DNA of 64,000 nt from assembly GCF_036327755.1 (NCBI RefSeq), contig NZ_CP109596.1:5022001-5086000 (forward strand). Direction: 5' to 3'. The notes below the pieces were generated by a model. The model was not told the DNA's origin. It did no database searches and worked only from the letters and a program-made list of their open reading frames with translations. A program made the translations under genes and the position numbers. Positions within the stretch are counted from its first letter, which is position 1. Each line of letters begins with the position of its first letter. Positions 42,060-50,546 of the stretch are shown here, piece by piece. This stretch comes from Nocardia sp. NBC_01503. GTDB taxonomy: Bacteria > Actinomycetota > Actinomycetes > Mycobacteriales > Mycobacteriaceae.

Positions 42060-42132
42060 TCCCTCGGTGGGATTCGAACTCACAACTGACGCCTTCTGAG
42101 GACGCCGCCTCTGCCAATTGGGCTACGAGGGA
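42060..42132 (-). tRNA. tRNA-like gene, anticodon CAG, but short variable loop
   Basis: 73-base cloverleaf: acceptor TCCCTCG/CGAGGGA, anticodon stem GCGTC/GGCGT (two G-U type pairs) around loop CTCAGAA, variable region of only five bases, T-arm GTGAG/CCCAC with one A-C mismatch. Discriminator A with encoded CCA. CAG would read leucine CTG codons, yet leucine tRNAs normally have a long variable arm. Either the identity differs from the anticodon or the gene is decaying. Confidence 0.65.
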
Positions 42133-42144
42133 TTGGCTGGCAAT

Positions 42145-42185
42145 GAAAAAGGGCCGCTCCGTGGCGTATTCGCCAGGGCGGCCCT
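42145..42185 (-). terminator. Rho-independent terminator on the minus strand
   Basis: AGGGCCGC (42150-42157) pairs with GCGGCCCT (42178-42185), enclosing a second stem TGGCG-TATT-CGCCA. On the minus strand it ends in TTTTTCATT. It follows the small ORF at 42205-42312 and lies only about 15 bases before the first tRNA-like gene. Confidence 0.85.
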
Positions 42186-42204
42186 GTGGGGTCTAGAGGT
42201 AGAC

Positions 42205-42312
42205 CTAGGGACCGCTGCGAATGCGCTGGCGGAGGAGCGATACGGAAAGGAGGGTGCGAGGCATACGGGCACCGACGATCAAGCGTTGCCGCTGGTTCAG
42301 CCGTCCGAACAT
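42205..42312 (-). CDS. Putative 35-residue basic small protein
   Basis: On the minus strand AGGAAGGTGGAG lies three bases before ATG 42312, an unusually strong ribosome site. The 35-codon frame ends at TAG 42205, and a strong terminator follows 20 bases later. The peptide is Arg-rich (eight Arg) with a hydrophobic middle (RLIVGARMPRTLLSVSLL) and has no known match I can name. It could be a small protein or a leader peptide for the tRNA array. Supporting evidence is the signal context, not homology. Confidence 0.5.
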   Translation of the reverse strand: MFGRLNQRQRLIVGARMPRTLLSVSLLRQRIRSGP

Positions 42313-42356
42313 GTTCTCCACCTTCCTGTTTCCGTATCGGTTCGTTGTCATGACGG

Positions 42357-42382
42357 TAGCACCGCCGTTCTCGGCGGTGCTA
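42357..42382. other. Hairpin between the glycosyltransferase and the small ORF
   Basis: TAGCACCGCC (42357-42366) and GGCGGTGCTA (42373-42382) form a perfect ten-base stem with a six-base loop. On the plus strand TCTATTTATTTCG follows, like a weak terminator. On the minus strand it would lie in the 5' leader of the small ORF, just after an AT-rich TAAATAGAT stretch. Confidence 0.6.
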
Positions 42383-42430
42383 TCTATTTATTTCGAACGG
42401 TGTTCCGCAGCGCCCCGAGTTCGGCGGTGG

Positions 42431-43420
42431 TCAGTGCTGAGGCCGCACCCGGGCCACGAGTGCGCTGATGCGCTGCTTGGCCGGATGTATGCGGCGCAAT
42501 ATCCCTGGCGCGATGGTCAATCCGGCATAGATGACGGCGGGGCGGAGCGCGCGGCGTTGCCGCAGGGCTAGTCGGGCATTGGCGCGGGCGGTGGCGGTGT
42601 CCGAGCGCAACAGTGATTCGCGGGCTCGGCGCATGGCGTGCTCGAATTTGACCTTGCGCAGCGTGCGGTCCACCGCGGCTTGCACTTCGGGGGCATTCGA
42701 GAGGGTTCCGGCCAGCTCGTACACCCGCTCGACGCTGTCCTCGTAGACCTCCCGATCGGCGGGGGAGGGGGCCTGATCGTGCAGCCGGTATCCCGCGAGA
42801 TGTTCCGGCAGCACTCGGATATCGCAGTCGGCGGCCAGCATGCGGATGAACATGGCGAGGTCCTCGACCTGCGGTGTGTCGCAGCTGTAGCCGCCGCCCA
42901 TCTTCCACGCCTGGGCGCGTATGGCTGCCGTGTAGTAGAGGACGTGGCCGTCGGCGACCTCGGCGAGGGTCACCCGGTGCTCGAAACCTGGCTCCTGCGT
43001 CACCCCGGCGAGCGCGCGGTATCCGATCGGCGCCAGCACATGATCGTCGGTGAATCCGAAGGCTTCGACCCCGATGACATCGACGCCGGGATTGGCGTCG
43101 AGCAGTTCACCGGTGTGCGCGCAGAAGGTGGGCAGGAGTATGTCGTCACCGTGTACCACCGCGTAGTACCGGCCGTGCGCGAGCGCCGCCGCCGCATCGA
43201 CACCGCCGCCGAGTCCGTCGAACTCGCGGCGCGCCGAACGGATTCGCGGATCATCGGCGTACCGTTCGACAATCCGCACCACTTCGTCGGACATCCCGTT
43301 GTCGACGACGATCAACTCCCAGTCCGGGGTGGTCTGCGCGATGACCGAATCGATCATCTCCGCCAGATACGGTTCGGCCAGATGGGCCGCGGAGAGAATG
43401 CTGAAGACTGGCTGTGCCAT
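42431..43420 (-). CDS. Family 2 glycosyltransferase
   Basis: The 329-residue protein has the GT-A fold: FSILSAAHLAEPYLAEMIDSV opening, ELIVVDNGMSDEVV for nucleotide binding, and YYAVVHGDDIL with the DxD-like acidic pair. A C-terminal helical part (AGYRLHDQ, then basic residues) follows. It would transfer a sugar from a nucleotide donor to an unknown acceptor, possibly a cell-wall or capsule component. ATG 43420 fits the family start. It stands alone on the minus strand. Confidence 0.85.
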   Translation of the reverse strand: MAQPVFSILSAAHLAEPYLAEMIDSVIAQTTPDWELIVVDNGMSDEVVRIVERYADDPRIRSARREFDGLGGGVDAAAALAHGRYYAVVHGDDILLPTFCAHTGELLDANPGVDVIGVEAFGFTDDHVLAPIGYRALAGVTQEPGFEHRVTLAEVADGHVLYYTAAIRAQAWKMGGGYSCDTPQVEDLAMFIRMLAADCDIRVLPEHLAGYRLHDQAPSPADREVYEDSVERVYELAGTLSNAPEVQAAVDRTLRKVKFEHAMRRARESLLRSDTATARANARLALRQRRALRPAVIYAGLTIAPGILRRIHPAKQRISALVARVRPQH

Positions 43421-43595
43421 GATGTGCCGCCCTGAATCGATTGGGCGACATTGCAATCGCCCGGAATCAGTGGTCCGTGCTCACCATACCCACAACCGGA
43501 CGGCAACGCGGTATTGCGTGGAATCTGGTCCACTTTCTCCAAAAAGTATTGTCCTGAAACATGATCCATTCATTATGAGGACTCACTGCGGAGGT

Positions 43596-44306
43596 CTACC
43601 GCTCGTGCTCCACCGCACGTTCGGTGGTCAGGTGGTGGTAGGCGGTGTCCAGGGGGATATCGACCGCGAACCAGGCGGCCGGACGATCGTCGTCGCGGGG
43701 GCACCAGGCGGTCGCGATGCAGAGCCGTGCCACTTCGGTGCTGGCCAGTCCGGGCAGGTGCCAGGCGATTCGGGCCGGATCCGCGTATCGCACACCGTAT
43801 TCCGAGGCTTCGCCTTCATCGGCGGGCAACTGGTGCGCCCAGCTGTAGGGCATCAGCCGGGCATCCGCGGCCTGCAGGGCCAGCAGCTCCGAGTCCGGTC
43901 CGCCGATCGATACGGTGAAGTGCTCGTTCTCGACGCTGATCGCCGCGAGGCATTCACCCGAGTCCTGCCCGCCGTACGCATCCGCGGGCAGATCGGTCAT
44001 TTCGGCCGCTATGACCATTCCCGGCACACCGCGTCGGGCCTGCACCTGCCAGATACCCGCCCACATCGGAACCGGTGCGCCGTCGTCCCATGCGGGCACC
44101 TCGATGCTGCCGATCAACAGATCGACCGTCGCACCCGGATGCTGCCACCGATGCAGATGTGACCCGTTTGCCAAGCGCCACACCGTATTCGGTGCGGCCG
44201 GTAGCACGTCCGAGCCGAGCGTGACGGCGAATCCGACGGTGCCGAGGGGTGTGTCGATCACGGCGGGGCGACGGTCTGCCTGGGCCAGCTGGTCGGTGGG
44301 GAGCAT
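43596..44306 (-). CDS. Hypothetical protein
   Basis: This is a 236-residue soluble protein of unknown family. It opens with MLPTDQLAQADRRPAVIDTP and is rich in Trp, Ala and Asp, with beta-like stretches (VDLLIGSIEVPAWDDG, MWAGIWQVQARRGV) and no signal peptide or membrane helix. The ATG at 44306 gives the likely start; the frame extends upstream into low-complexity sequence. The codon pattern is consistent with a real gene. The 175-base AT-richer gap below it and the 196-base gap above it hold nothing I recognise. Confidence 0.6.
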   Translation of the reverse strand: MLPTDQLAQADRRPAVIDTPLGTVGFAVTLGSDVLPAAPNTVWRLANGSHLHRWQHPGATVDLLIGSIEVPAWDDGAPVPMWAGIWQVQARRGVPGMVIAAEMTDLPADAYGGQDSGECLAAISVENEHFTVSIGGPDSELLALQAADARLMPYSWAHQLPADEGEASEYGVRYADPARIAWHLPGLASTEVARLCIATAWCPRDDDRPAAWFAVDIPLDTAYHHLTTERAVEHER

Positions 44307-44502
44307 AGGCCCATTGAATCGCACGGTCGATCGGCGGCTGCCGCCGCGGTGCGGCCGACCGCTCGCGATGACCGGATGATCGCTCAGGGATGCGGGATGG
44401 TCAGGGATTTCGCGGCCTCGCTGGTCACAAAGAGGCTGGCAGATCAGCGCACTGCGCTGTGCGTGGGGATCGGCCGGGGGTGAGAACTCGGCCCGCGGCT
44501 GC

Positions 44503-44946
44503 TCAGCCCGCGGCTTTCTTGACCAACTCGCCGATGCGCGCCTCATCCTCGGCGGTGAGGGAGGTCAGTGCGAACGCCACCGGCCACACGGTCCCGTCGT
44601 CCAGCTGCGCCGGATCGCTGAAACCGAGTGTGGCATAACGGGATTTGAACTTCGCGGCGCACTGGAAGTGCACCACGATCTTGCCGTCGCGGGCGTAGGC
44701 GGGCATTCCGTACCAGAGTTTGGCGGTCAGCTCCGGTGCATTGGCCTTCACGATGGCGTGGATCCGCTCGCCCAGAATCCGGTCGGATTCCGCCATTTCG
44801 GCGATCTTGGCCAGCACGTCCTGCTCACCGTCCGCCTTGGCGTTGCGGGGGTTGCGGCGCGCGGTCGTCTTCAATTCCTTGGCATGGTCTTTCATCGCGG
44901 CCCGCTCTTCGGCGGAGAAGGAGACGGAGGATTTGGTGGCGGTCAT
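44503..44946 (-). CDS. DUF1801 (YdhG-like) domain protein
   Basis: The 147-residue protein has a Lys/Glu-rich N-terminus (MTATKSSVSFSAEERAAMK) and a DUF1801 domain with ELTAKLWYGMPAYARDGKIVV and FALTSLTAEDEARI. These proteins are small iron-frataxin-like or unknown-function folds; no reaction is established. AAGGA precedes ATG 44946 by about eight bases, and the longer frame is rejected. It follows the VOC gene by 43 bases on the same strand, so they may form an operon. Confidence 0.82.
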   Translation of the reverse strand: MTATKSSVSFSAEERAAMKDHAKELKTTARRNPRNAKADGEQDVLAKIAEMAESDRILGERIHAIVKANAPELTAKLWYGMPAYARDGKIVVHFQCAAKFKSRYATLGFSDPAQLDDGTVWPVAFALTSLTAEDEARIGELVKKAAG

Positions 44947-44989
44947 GTGAGTGTCCTTTTCGTGAGAGTTGGCGGGGGACAGGCGGAGG

Positions 44990-45340
44990 TCAGCGATCCT
45001 GGATGAGTCCGAGGAGATTGCCGTCGGTATCGGTGAGCGTGGCGACCAGGCGTCCCCCGCCGACATTCTTGGCGGCTTCCCGCACGCTGGCTCCGGCGGC
45101 GGTCATCTCGGCGACCTTCGCCTCGATATCCGGTACGTGCCAGTAGGCGACCGGTGCGGTCATCTGCTGCTTGCCGTCGGCCGGGACCAGCCCGATGTGC
45201 TGGCCTTCGGACTCGAAGCCGACGTAGTAGGGGGAGTCGGTCTGCGGCTCGACCCCGAGCAGGGCGGTGTAGACAGCCTTGGCGGTGGCCAGATCCGAGA
45301 CCGGGTGCAGTACCGTCCGAATGCCCTGGGTGGTGGTCAT
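44990..45340 (-). CDS. VOC-family (glyoxalase/bleomycin-resistance-like) protein
   Basis: The 116-residue product has one vicinal-oxygen-chelate unit pair: HPVSDLATAKAVYTALLGVEP and the second half PVAYWHVPDIEAKVAEMTAAGA with LVATLTDTDGNLLGLIQ. Metal residues expected in glyoxalases are only partly evident. AGGAG is six bases before ATG 45340. The substrate is unknown; relatives include dioxygenases and antibiotic-binding proteins. Confidence 0.85.
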   Translation of the reverse strand: MTTTQGIRTVLHPVSDLATAKAVYTALLGVEPQTDSPYYVGFESEGQHIGLVPADGKQQMTAPVAYWHVPDIEAKVAEMTAAGASVREAAKNVGGGRLVATLTDTDGNLLGLIQDR

Positions 45341-45531
45341 TGCCGCTCCTGATCTGTGGTTTTTCATTTCGTTTCCCGGTCGAACCCGGTGTGCTTACAG
45401 CTTCGCCGCCGGCGGGGGTGACCCACATCCGTGCTCACCACGGATTCCACCACTGAGTGCTCTCGGTACCCGCGCTCCGTAGAAGCGACCGAACAGTTTT
45501 GAGACGGCCGGGGGTGCGGCAGAATGGAGCC

Positions 45532-48444
45532 ATGGTGGCGACAGTCGATATCTCGGTCCGCGAATCCGAGGTACTGGCCCTGGTGGGAGAACACCTCAGC
45601 AATGCCGAAATCGGTGCGCGACTGTTCATCTCGGTACGCACGGTCGAGAGTCATGTCTCCTCGCTACTGCGCAAACTCGAGGTCGCGGACCGGCGGGCGC
45701 TGGCCCAGCACGCCTCCCGTTCCGCCCAACCGGACCGGCCGCGGCCCGCACCGGCGCTGCCCACCCCGCTGACCTCGTTCATCGGCCGCGCACAGGAGCG
45801 CGCCGAACTCACCGAAATGCTGAAGTCGCAACGCCAGGTGACCGCGGTCGGCCCCGGCGGAGTCGGCAAGACCCGCCTCGCATCGACCGTCGCCGCGGAG
45901 CTCTCGGATCAATTCCCGGACGGCGTGTGGTTCGTCGACCTGGTGCCCATCACCAGCCCCGATATCTGCGTGGTCGCCGGAACCGCCGCTCTCGCACTGG
46001 GACTCGGCGAACAACCCGGGCGGGGCATGGACGAATCGGTGCTCGCCGCGCTCGCCGATCGTCGGGCGCTCCTGGTGCTCGACAATTGCGAACACGTGCG
46101 AGATGGCGTCGCGCCCTTCATCGAACGATTACTCGCCAGTTGCCCCGGGGTGACGGTGCTGGCCACCAGCCGCGCCCGGCTCATGGTGCCATTCGAACGC
46201 GTCTACACCGTTCCGCCGATGTCCCTGGCGGGCGAGGGCGAATCCGACGCCGTGGAACTGTTCATGGACCGCGCCGCCGCGAGTGGCTGGCCCCCGAATC
46301 AGGCTCTACGCGAACAGGTCTCCGACTTCGTGCGACGCCTGGACGGTGTGGCCCTGGCCATCGAACTGGCCGCCGCCCGCTGGACCACTCTCGGCCTGGA
46401 CGGTCTCACCGCCGGGCTGTCCGACCAACTCCGCATGCTCGCCGGTGGCGCTCGCGCCGATGACCGGCACCGTTCGGTCCGCGCCGCGCTGGACTGGAGC
46501 CATGCCCTGCTCGACCCCGAGGATCGCGCCCTGCTCCGGCGCGTATCGGTCTTCATGAAATCCTTCAGCGCCGCAGCCGCCGCGCAGGTGACCGGTGCCG
46601 AAAAGGGCGTGGTCGCCACCGGCTTGGCCCGCCTGGTCGAGCAGAGCCTTTTGGTCGTGACCCCCACCCCCACCGGCACCGAATACCGTGCTCTGGAGAC
46701 CATCCGCCAGTACGGAATGGAACAGCTCATCGCCGCTGGCGAACTCGCCGACGCCCGCTCCCGTCACCTGGTCTGGTGCCTGACCGAAGCCGCCGATCTG
46801 ACTCCCCTCGACCGGCGACTCCGAACCCCCGATACGACACCGATCGGGTCGAACCGGGCACCGGCGGGTTCGGATTGGCGACCCCGATTCGACGCCGTGG
46901 CCGACGACCTGCGAGTGGCCCTGGCCTGGGTCTGCGACCAACCCGACCGGCGCACCGACGCCTATCATCTCGCCCGCTACTTCGCCGACCTGACCTTTAC
47001 CCGCCACCTGACCGGCGAATCGCAATGGCGCCATGAGCAAGCCGCCGCCCTCGCGGTAGATCCGAGCGAATCGGCGACCCTGCTGCGCCAGGCGGCCGCC
47101 GCCGCGGGCTGCCAACTCAGCGGCGACAATATGTTCCGTCTGTACCGCGCCGCCGCCGAAGCCGCCCGCCGAGCCGGAGACACCGCGGCCGCGGCCACCG
47201 ACCTGGCCACCGCCGCCACCACGGCCTACCGCTTCTGGACCACCTTCGAACACCTCCCGCCCCGGGAGGAATTGATCGGACTCATCGCCGAGGCGCGCCT
47301 GCTCGCCGCGAACAACCCCGCGGCCCAAGCTGCGATAGCCCTGGCCGAATCAGCCGCCCTGACCAACCCCTTCGGCGCGCCGGATGCACTGCTCGGCGAT
47401 GACTTCGGCAGTGGCGGCGTCGGTGATGCGGCAGCCGAATCGGATTCCGCAGCCAATGCCGTTGTCCCCGAGGTGGTTCGGTGCGCTGAGCGAGCGGTGG
47501 AGTTGGCTCACCGCACCGGCGACGAACTCGCCGAATCCGCCGCCCTCGACGCGCTCACAGGTGCGCAGCGCAGCATCGGCGATGCCGTGGCCGCGGCGGC
47601 CACCGCTCGCCGCCGGATCACACTCCTGGGCTCCGTCCCCGGCGCACCCGACGGCACCCATGAACTGATCGAAGCCCTGGGCCAAGCCGCCGAAGCCGGT
47701 CTGGCCGCAGGAGACCTGCGCGGCGCTCGTCGCTGGGCCCGCCGACTCGCCGACCACCCCATGCTCGCCGAAGTCGGCCACCGCGCCACCGGCCGACTCC
47801 TGGTCGCGGATGCCTTGGCGGGCAATGTCGAAGACGTCCTGACCCGCAGCGTCCGCTTCCTGGAAGCCTGGCAGCGCGACGGCAATCCCACCGCCCCCGA
47901 CCTGAGTGCGGCGGCGGCCGGAGTCGAGATGATCCACGGCCTGCGCGACGACGAAACCGCCCGCGCCGAATGGCATGCGGTACTCGACCGCCTCGGCACC
48001 CCGCCGGGTCACTGCCACGGTTATCGGACCGTCTTCGAAACCCTTCTGCTGCTGCACCGGGGCCGCACCGACGAGGCTTACGAACAGGTAATCCCCGCTC
48101 CCGCCGAGCTATGGCGGGGCGCGCCGTCGATCTGGCTGCACTGGTATCTCGCTCTCCGTGCCGAAGCCTTCGCCCTCGAACGCCTTCCGGACGCCGCGGA
48201 TCGCATCTCAGAGGCCCGAACGATCGTGCGGGGCAACCCCATCGCGGCCGTCATGGTCGAACGGGCCGAAGCCCTGCGCGCCCGAGACCCGGACCGCGTG
48301 CTCGCCACCGCGGACGCCTTCGAGGGCGCGGGCTGTCGCTACCAGTCCGCCCGCAGCCGAATCCTGGCGGGCGGCGACCACGCCGCCCGAGCCGCCGCCG
48401 AGCTATCCGATCTCGGCCTGTCCCCGATGATCTCGCCCCGCTGA
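45532..48444 (+). CDS. Large LuxR-type regulator with N-terminal HTH and STAND-type ATPase
   Basis: The 970-residue protein starts with a LuxR helix-turn-helix (residues about 8-62: VLALVGEHLSNAEIGARL, then VRTVESHVSSLLRKL). An NB-ARC/STAND ATPase follows, with Walker A AVGPGGVGKTRLAST near residue 106 and Walker B LLVLDNCEH, and then a long helical, TPR-like C-terminal half. In most large LuxR regulators the HTH is at the C-terminus, so the order is reversed here. It probably senses a ligand through the C-terminal half and oligomerises on ATP binding. No operon partner is evident. Confidence 0.88.
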   Translation: MVATVDISVRESEVLALVGEHLSNAEIGARLFISVRTVESHVSSLLRKLEVADRRALAQHASRSAQPDRPRPAPALPTPLTSFIGRAQERAELTEMLKSQRQVTAVGPGGVGKTRLASTVAAELSDQFPDGVWFVDLVPITSPDICVVAGTAALALGLGEQPGRGMDESVLAALADRRALLVLDNCEHVRDGVAPFIERLLASCPGVTVLATSRARLMVPFERVYTVPPMSLAGEGESDAVELFMDRAAASGWPPNQALREQVSDFVRRLDGVALAIELAAARWTTLGLDGLTAGLSDQLRMLAGGARADDRHRSVRAALDWSHALLDPEDRALLRRVSVFMKSFSAAAAAQVTGAEKGVVATGLARLVEQSLLVVTPTPTGTEYRALETIRQYGMEQLIAAGELADARSRHLVWCLTEAADLTPLDRRLRTPDTTPIGSNRAPAGSDWRPRFDAVADDLRVALAWVCDQPDRRTDAYHLARYFADLTFTRHLTGESQWRHEQAAALAVDPSESATLLRQAAAAAGCQLSGDNMFRLYRAAAEAARRAGDTAAAATDLATAATTAYRFWTTFEHLPPREELIGLIAEARLLAANNPAAQAAIALAESAALTNPFGAPDALLGDDFGSGGVGDAAAESDSAANAVVPEVVRCAERAVELAHRTGDELAESAALDALTGAQRSIGDAVAAAATARRRITLLGSVPGAPDGTHELIEALGQAAEAGLAAGDLRGARRWARRLADHPMLAEVGHRATGRLLVADALAGNVEDVLTRSVRFLEAWQRDGNPTAPDLSAAAAGVEMIHGLRDDETARAEWHAVLDRLGTPPGHCHGYRTVFETLLLLHRGRTDEAYEQVIPAPAELWRGAPSIWLHWYLALRAEAFALERLPDAADRISEARTIVRGNPIAAVMVERAEALRARDPDRVLATADAFEGAGCRYQSARSRILAGGDHAARAAAELSDLGLSPMISPR

Positions 48445-48449
48445 TCCGC

Positions 48450-49022
48450 CTACCGATCGGCGCTCACCAGGGCCGCGGTGATTTTGGTGCGGAAGCGTTC
48501 GAAGTGCGGATCGGTGGCGGGTAGCGCGGCAGCGCTCAGTGCGAACCATCGGTGATCGGTGAATTCGCCTGGATCGAGGGTGTATTCGCGGTGCCGGTCG
48601 CCTCGGATGACGTACCAGAGCGAGACATCCTCATGTCCGCCATCGATCCCGATCGTGGTGGTGATGGTCAAGAACAGCGGATCCGTACCGATCACGCCGA
48701 AGTCCGCCTCGATGCCGATCTCCTCGAGCGTCTCCCGGCGCGCGGTCGCCAGCGGATGCTCCCCGGGATCCACATGCCCGCCGGTCGGCAGCCACAGCCC
48801 CGCCTTGCGGTGCAGGCCGAGCAGTACCGCGCGCTCGTCCGGATCGACCAGCACCACATAGCTGACCAGATGCCGTGGCGGCGTGGCTGGTTTGATTCTG
48901 CGGAAGATGTCATCGGATTCGGCGAGCCAGCGCAGGGTCCGGTCGATGTGCTCGCGCTCGAGGTCATCACCCGGGGTCAGGTCTCGCACGATCTCGGCGA
49001 CAGCGGCCGTGGCGGCTTCCAT
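48450..49022 (-). CDS. Nudix hydrolase
   Basis: The 190-residue product carries a complete Nudix box, GGHVDPGEHPLATARRETLEEIGI, here cited by its key residues G-x5-E-x7-RE-x2-EE-x-G. It hydrolyses a nucleoside diphosphate linked to another moiety, with magnesium on the three glutamates. ATG 49022 lies seven bases after TAGGGT on the minus strand; the frame from 49052 would span the promoter. It is divergent from the epimerase gene. Confidence 0.9.
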   Translation of the reverse strand: MEAATAAVAEIVRDLTPGDDLEREHIDRTLRWLAESDDIFRRIKPATPPRHLVSYVVLVDPDERAVLLGLHRKAGLWLPTGGHVDPGEHPLATARRETLEEIGIEADFGVIGTDPLFLTITTTIGIDGGHEDVSLWYVIRGDRHREYTLDPGEFTDHRWFALSAAALPATDPHFERFRTKITAALVSADR

Positions 49023-49035
49023 GGCCGGGACCCTA
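49023..49035 (-). promoter_or_regulatory. Leaderless-type -10 for the Nudix gene
   Basis: TAGGGT (minus strand, 49035-49030), seven bases, then ATG 49022. Confidence 0.55.
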
Positions 49036-49072
49036 GTCACCGCCACCGACAATCGATTGGGAGAGTGTGGAT

Positions 49073-49987
49073 ATGCAGGTGCTGGTTACCGGGGCGGCGG
49101 GCTATGTGGGGCGGGCCGTGGTGCGGGCGCTGCGGACGGCCGGGCACGAGCCGATCGCGATGGTGCGCCCCGGTGCCGCGCCGGGCGACCTGATCGATGG
49201 CGCGTGTGAGGTCCGGGTGGCCGATATCGCGGATGCGGAGGGGCTGCGCGCCGCGGTGTCCGGTGTGGACGTCGTCTGTCATCTGGCCGGGCTGGGGCGG
49301 GCCAGGGAATCGGTGCTGGAGCCGCTGCCGTTCTTCCGGGTGAATGTCGGTGGGACGGTGGCGGTTTTGCAGGCGATGGCGGCCGCGGGTGTTTCGCGGA
49401 TCGTATTCGCCTCCACCGGAGCGATTTACGGCTCGCCGCCGCGGCAGCCGATGGATGAGGAAACGCCCGACGCGCCGCCGCATCCGTATGCGAGCAGCAA
49501 GCTCGCGGCGGAGTTCGCGGTCGACGCGCAGGCGCGGGCGGGGTTGGTCGGTGCCGTGGTGGTGCGGTTGATGAATGTCGCCGGGGGAGCCGATCCGGAG
49601 CCGACACGATTGATTCCGCGGGTGCTCGCGGCCGCGATGGGGGAGTCGGTATTGCATATCAATGGGGACGGGACCGCCGTACGGGACTACCTGCACGTCA
49701 GCGATGCGGCGGCGGCGTTCGTCGCGTGCGTGGAGCGGTGTCCGGCCCCCGGTGCGAGTGCTCGGTATATTATCGGGAGTGGTTGCGGGACAAGCATTCT
49801 CGATGTGGTGACAGCGGTCGAGCGAGTGACCGGGCGTCCGGTGCGCCGGGTCCACGGCCCCGCGGCTCCCGAGCCCGCCCTGTTGATCGGTGATCCGGGC
49901 AAGGCGTTGGCCGAACTAGGTTGGGCGCCGAGGCATTCCGGCCTCGGCGAGATCGTGGCCGATACCTGGCGGGCCGTCTCCGACTGA
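49073..49987 (+). CDS. NAD-dependent epimerase/dehydratase (GalE-like SDR)
   Basis: The 304-residue extended SDR has the nucleotide-binding GAAGYVG at residues 6-12, VVCHLAGL, a Ser-Thr region VFASTGAIYG, and the catalytic Tyr-x3-Lys in PYASSK. It resembles UDP-glucose 4-epimerases and related sugar-nucleotide dehydratases. GGGAGAG lies seven bases before ATG 49073, which is preferred over GTG 49067. It ends shortly before a strong palindromic terminator. Confidence 0.9.
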   Translation: MQVLVTGAAGYVGRAVVRALRTAGHEPIAMVRPGAAPGDLIDGACEVRVADIADAEGLRAAVSGVDVVCHLAGLGRARESVLEPLPFFRVNVGGTVAVLQAMAAAGVSRIVFASTGAIYGSPPRQPMDEETPDAPPHPYASSKLAAEFAVDAQARAGLVGAVVVRLMNVAGGADPEPTRLIPRVLAAAMGESVLHINGDGTAVRDYLHVSDAAAAFVACVERCPAPGASARYIIGSGCGTSILDVVTAVERVTGRPVRRVHGPAAPEPALLIGDPGKALAELGWAPRHSGLGEIVADTWRAVSD

Positions 49988-50186
49988 TCAGCGCGCGATT
50001 GCCGAGCCGTCGAGGACGATTCGCAGATTGCGCGTCCCTGCTGGCCGCTCGAATCGAAATGTACGGCACCGCAGGCGATTTGGAGATCATCTCCGACGAG
50101 CGTCACGGACCCGGCAGCATTCGGATGAACGGATTGCGCGCGCCCCGGAGCGCATGTTCGCGGACCTCGCGGTCGCGGAGACAGGT

Positions 50187-50214
50187 CGGCGGGTGCGAAC
50201 ACCCGCACCCGCCG
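50187..50214. terminator. Bidirectional terminator between the epimerase and YciI genes
   Basis: A perfect 11-base stem, CGGCGGGTGCG (50187-50197) with CGCACCCGCCG (50204-50214), and loop AACACC. The rest of 49988-50232 shows no convincing gene. Confidence 0.8.
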
Positions 50215-50232
50215 ATCGGTAGCGCCGAGGGG

Positions 50233-50517
50233 CTACTTGGACGGGAACCCGTCGGTCGGCAGCCACTCCACCACGCGGGTCTCGTCGACCAGATTCGCCG
50301 CCTGGAACGGATCGGCGGCCAGCAGTTTGCCCACCGTGTCGGCATCGGCGGCATCGAAGATCAGCAGCGCGCCGGAGCCGTCGGGGTACGGTCCGCGGGC
50401 CAGCAGGGTGCCTTCGGTGGCGAGCCCGGCCAGGTACTCCCGGTGCACGGGGCGGATCTCGTCGCGGCCGGGGACGGTGGCGTCGGAGTAGGTGTAGTGG
50501 ACGGCGAAGATCGGCAC
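50233..50517 (-). CDS. YciI-family protein
   Basis: The 94-residue product has the YciI pattern: VHREYLAGLATEGTLLARGP with the conserved His, and DADTVGKLLAADPFQAANL. YciI domains have a ferredoxin-like fold with a putative His-Asp active site; the function is largely unknown. I choose GTG 50517 (protein begins PIFAVHYTY after the start), with GAGAAAG upstream. The gene lies just downstream of argA on the same strand, 29 bases away. Confidence 0.85.
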   Translation of the reverse strand: MPIFAVHYTYSDATVPGRDEIRPVHREYLAGLATEGTLLARGPYPDGSGALLIFDAADADTVGKLLAADPFQAANLVDETRVVEWLPTDGFPSK

Positions 50518-50546
50518 GGTTATCGCTTTCTCACGGTTCGAATGGA

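Noticed and set aside
45457..45531. Longer N-terminus for the LuxR-type ATPase regulator
   Set aside because: The extra 25 residues are Arg-rich and unlike the family. ATG 45532 starts just before the helix-turn-helix.
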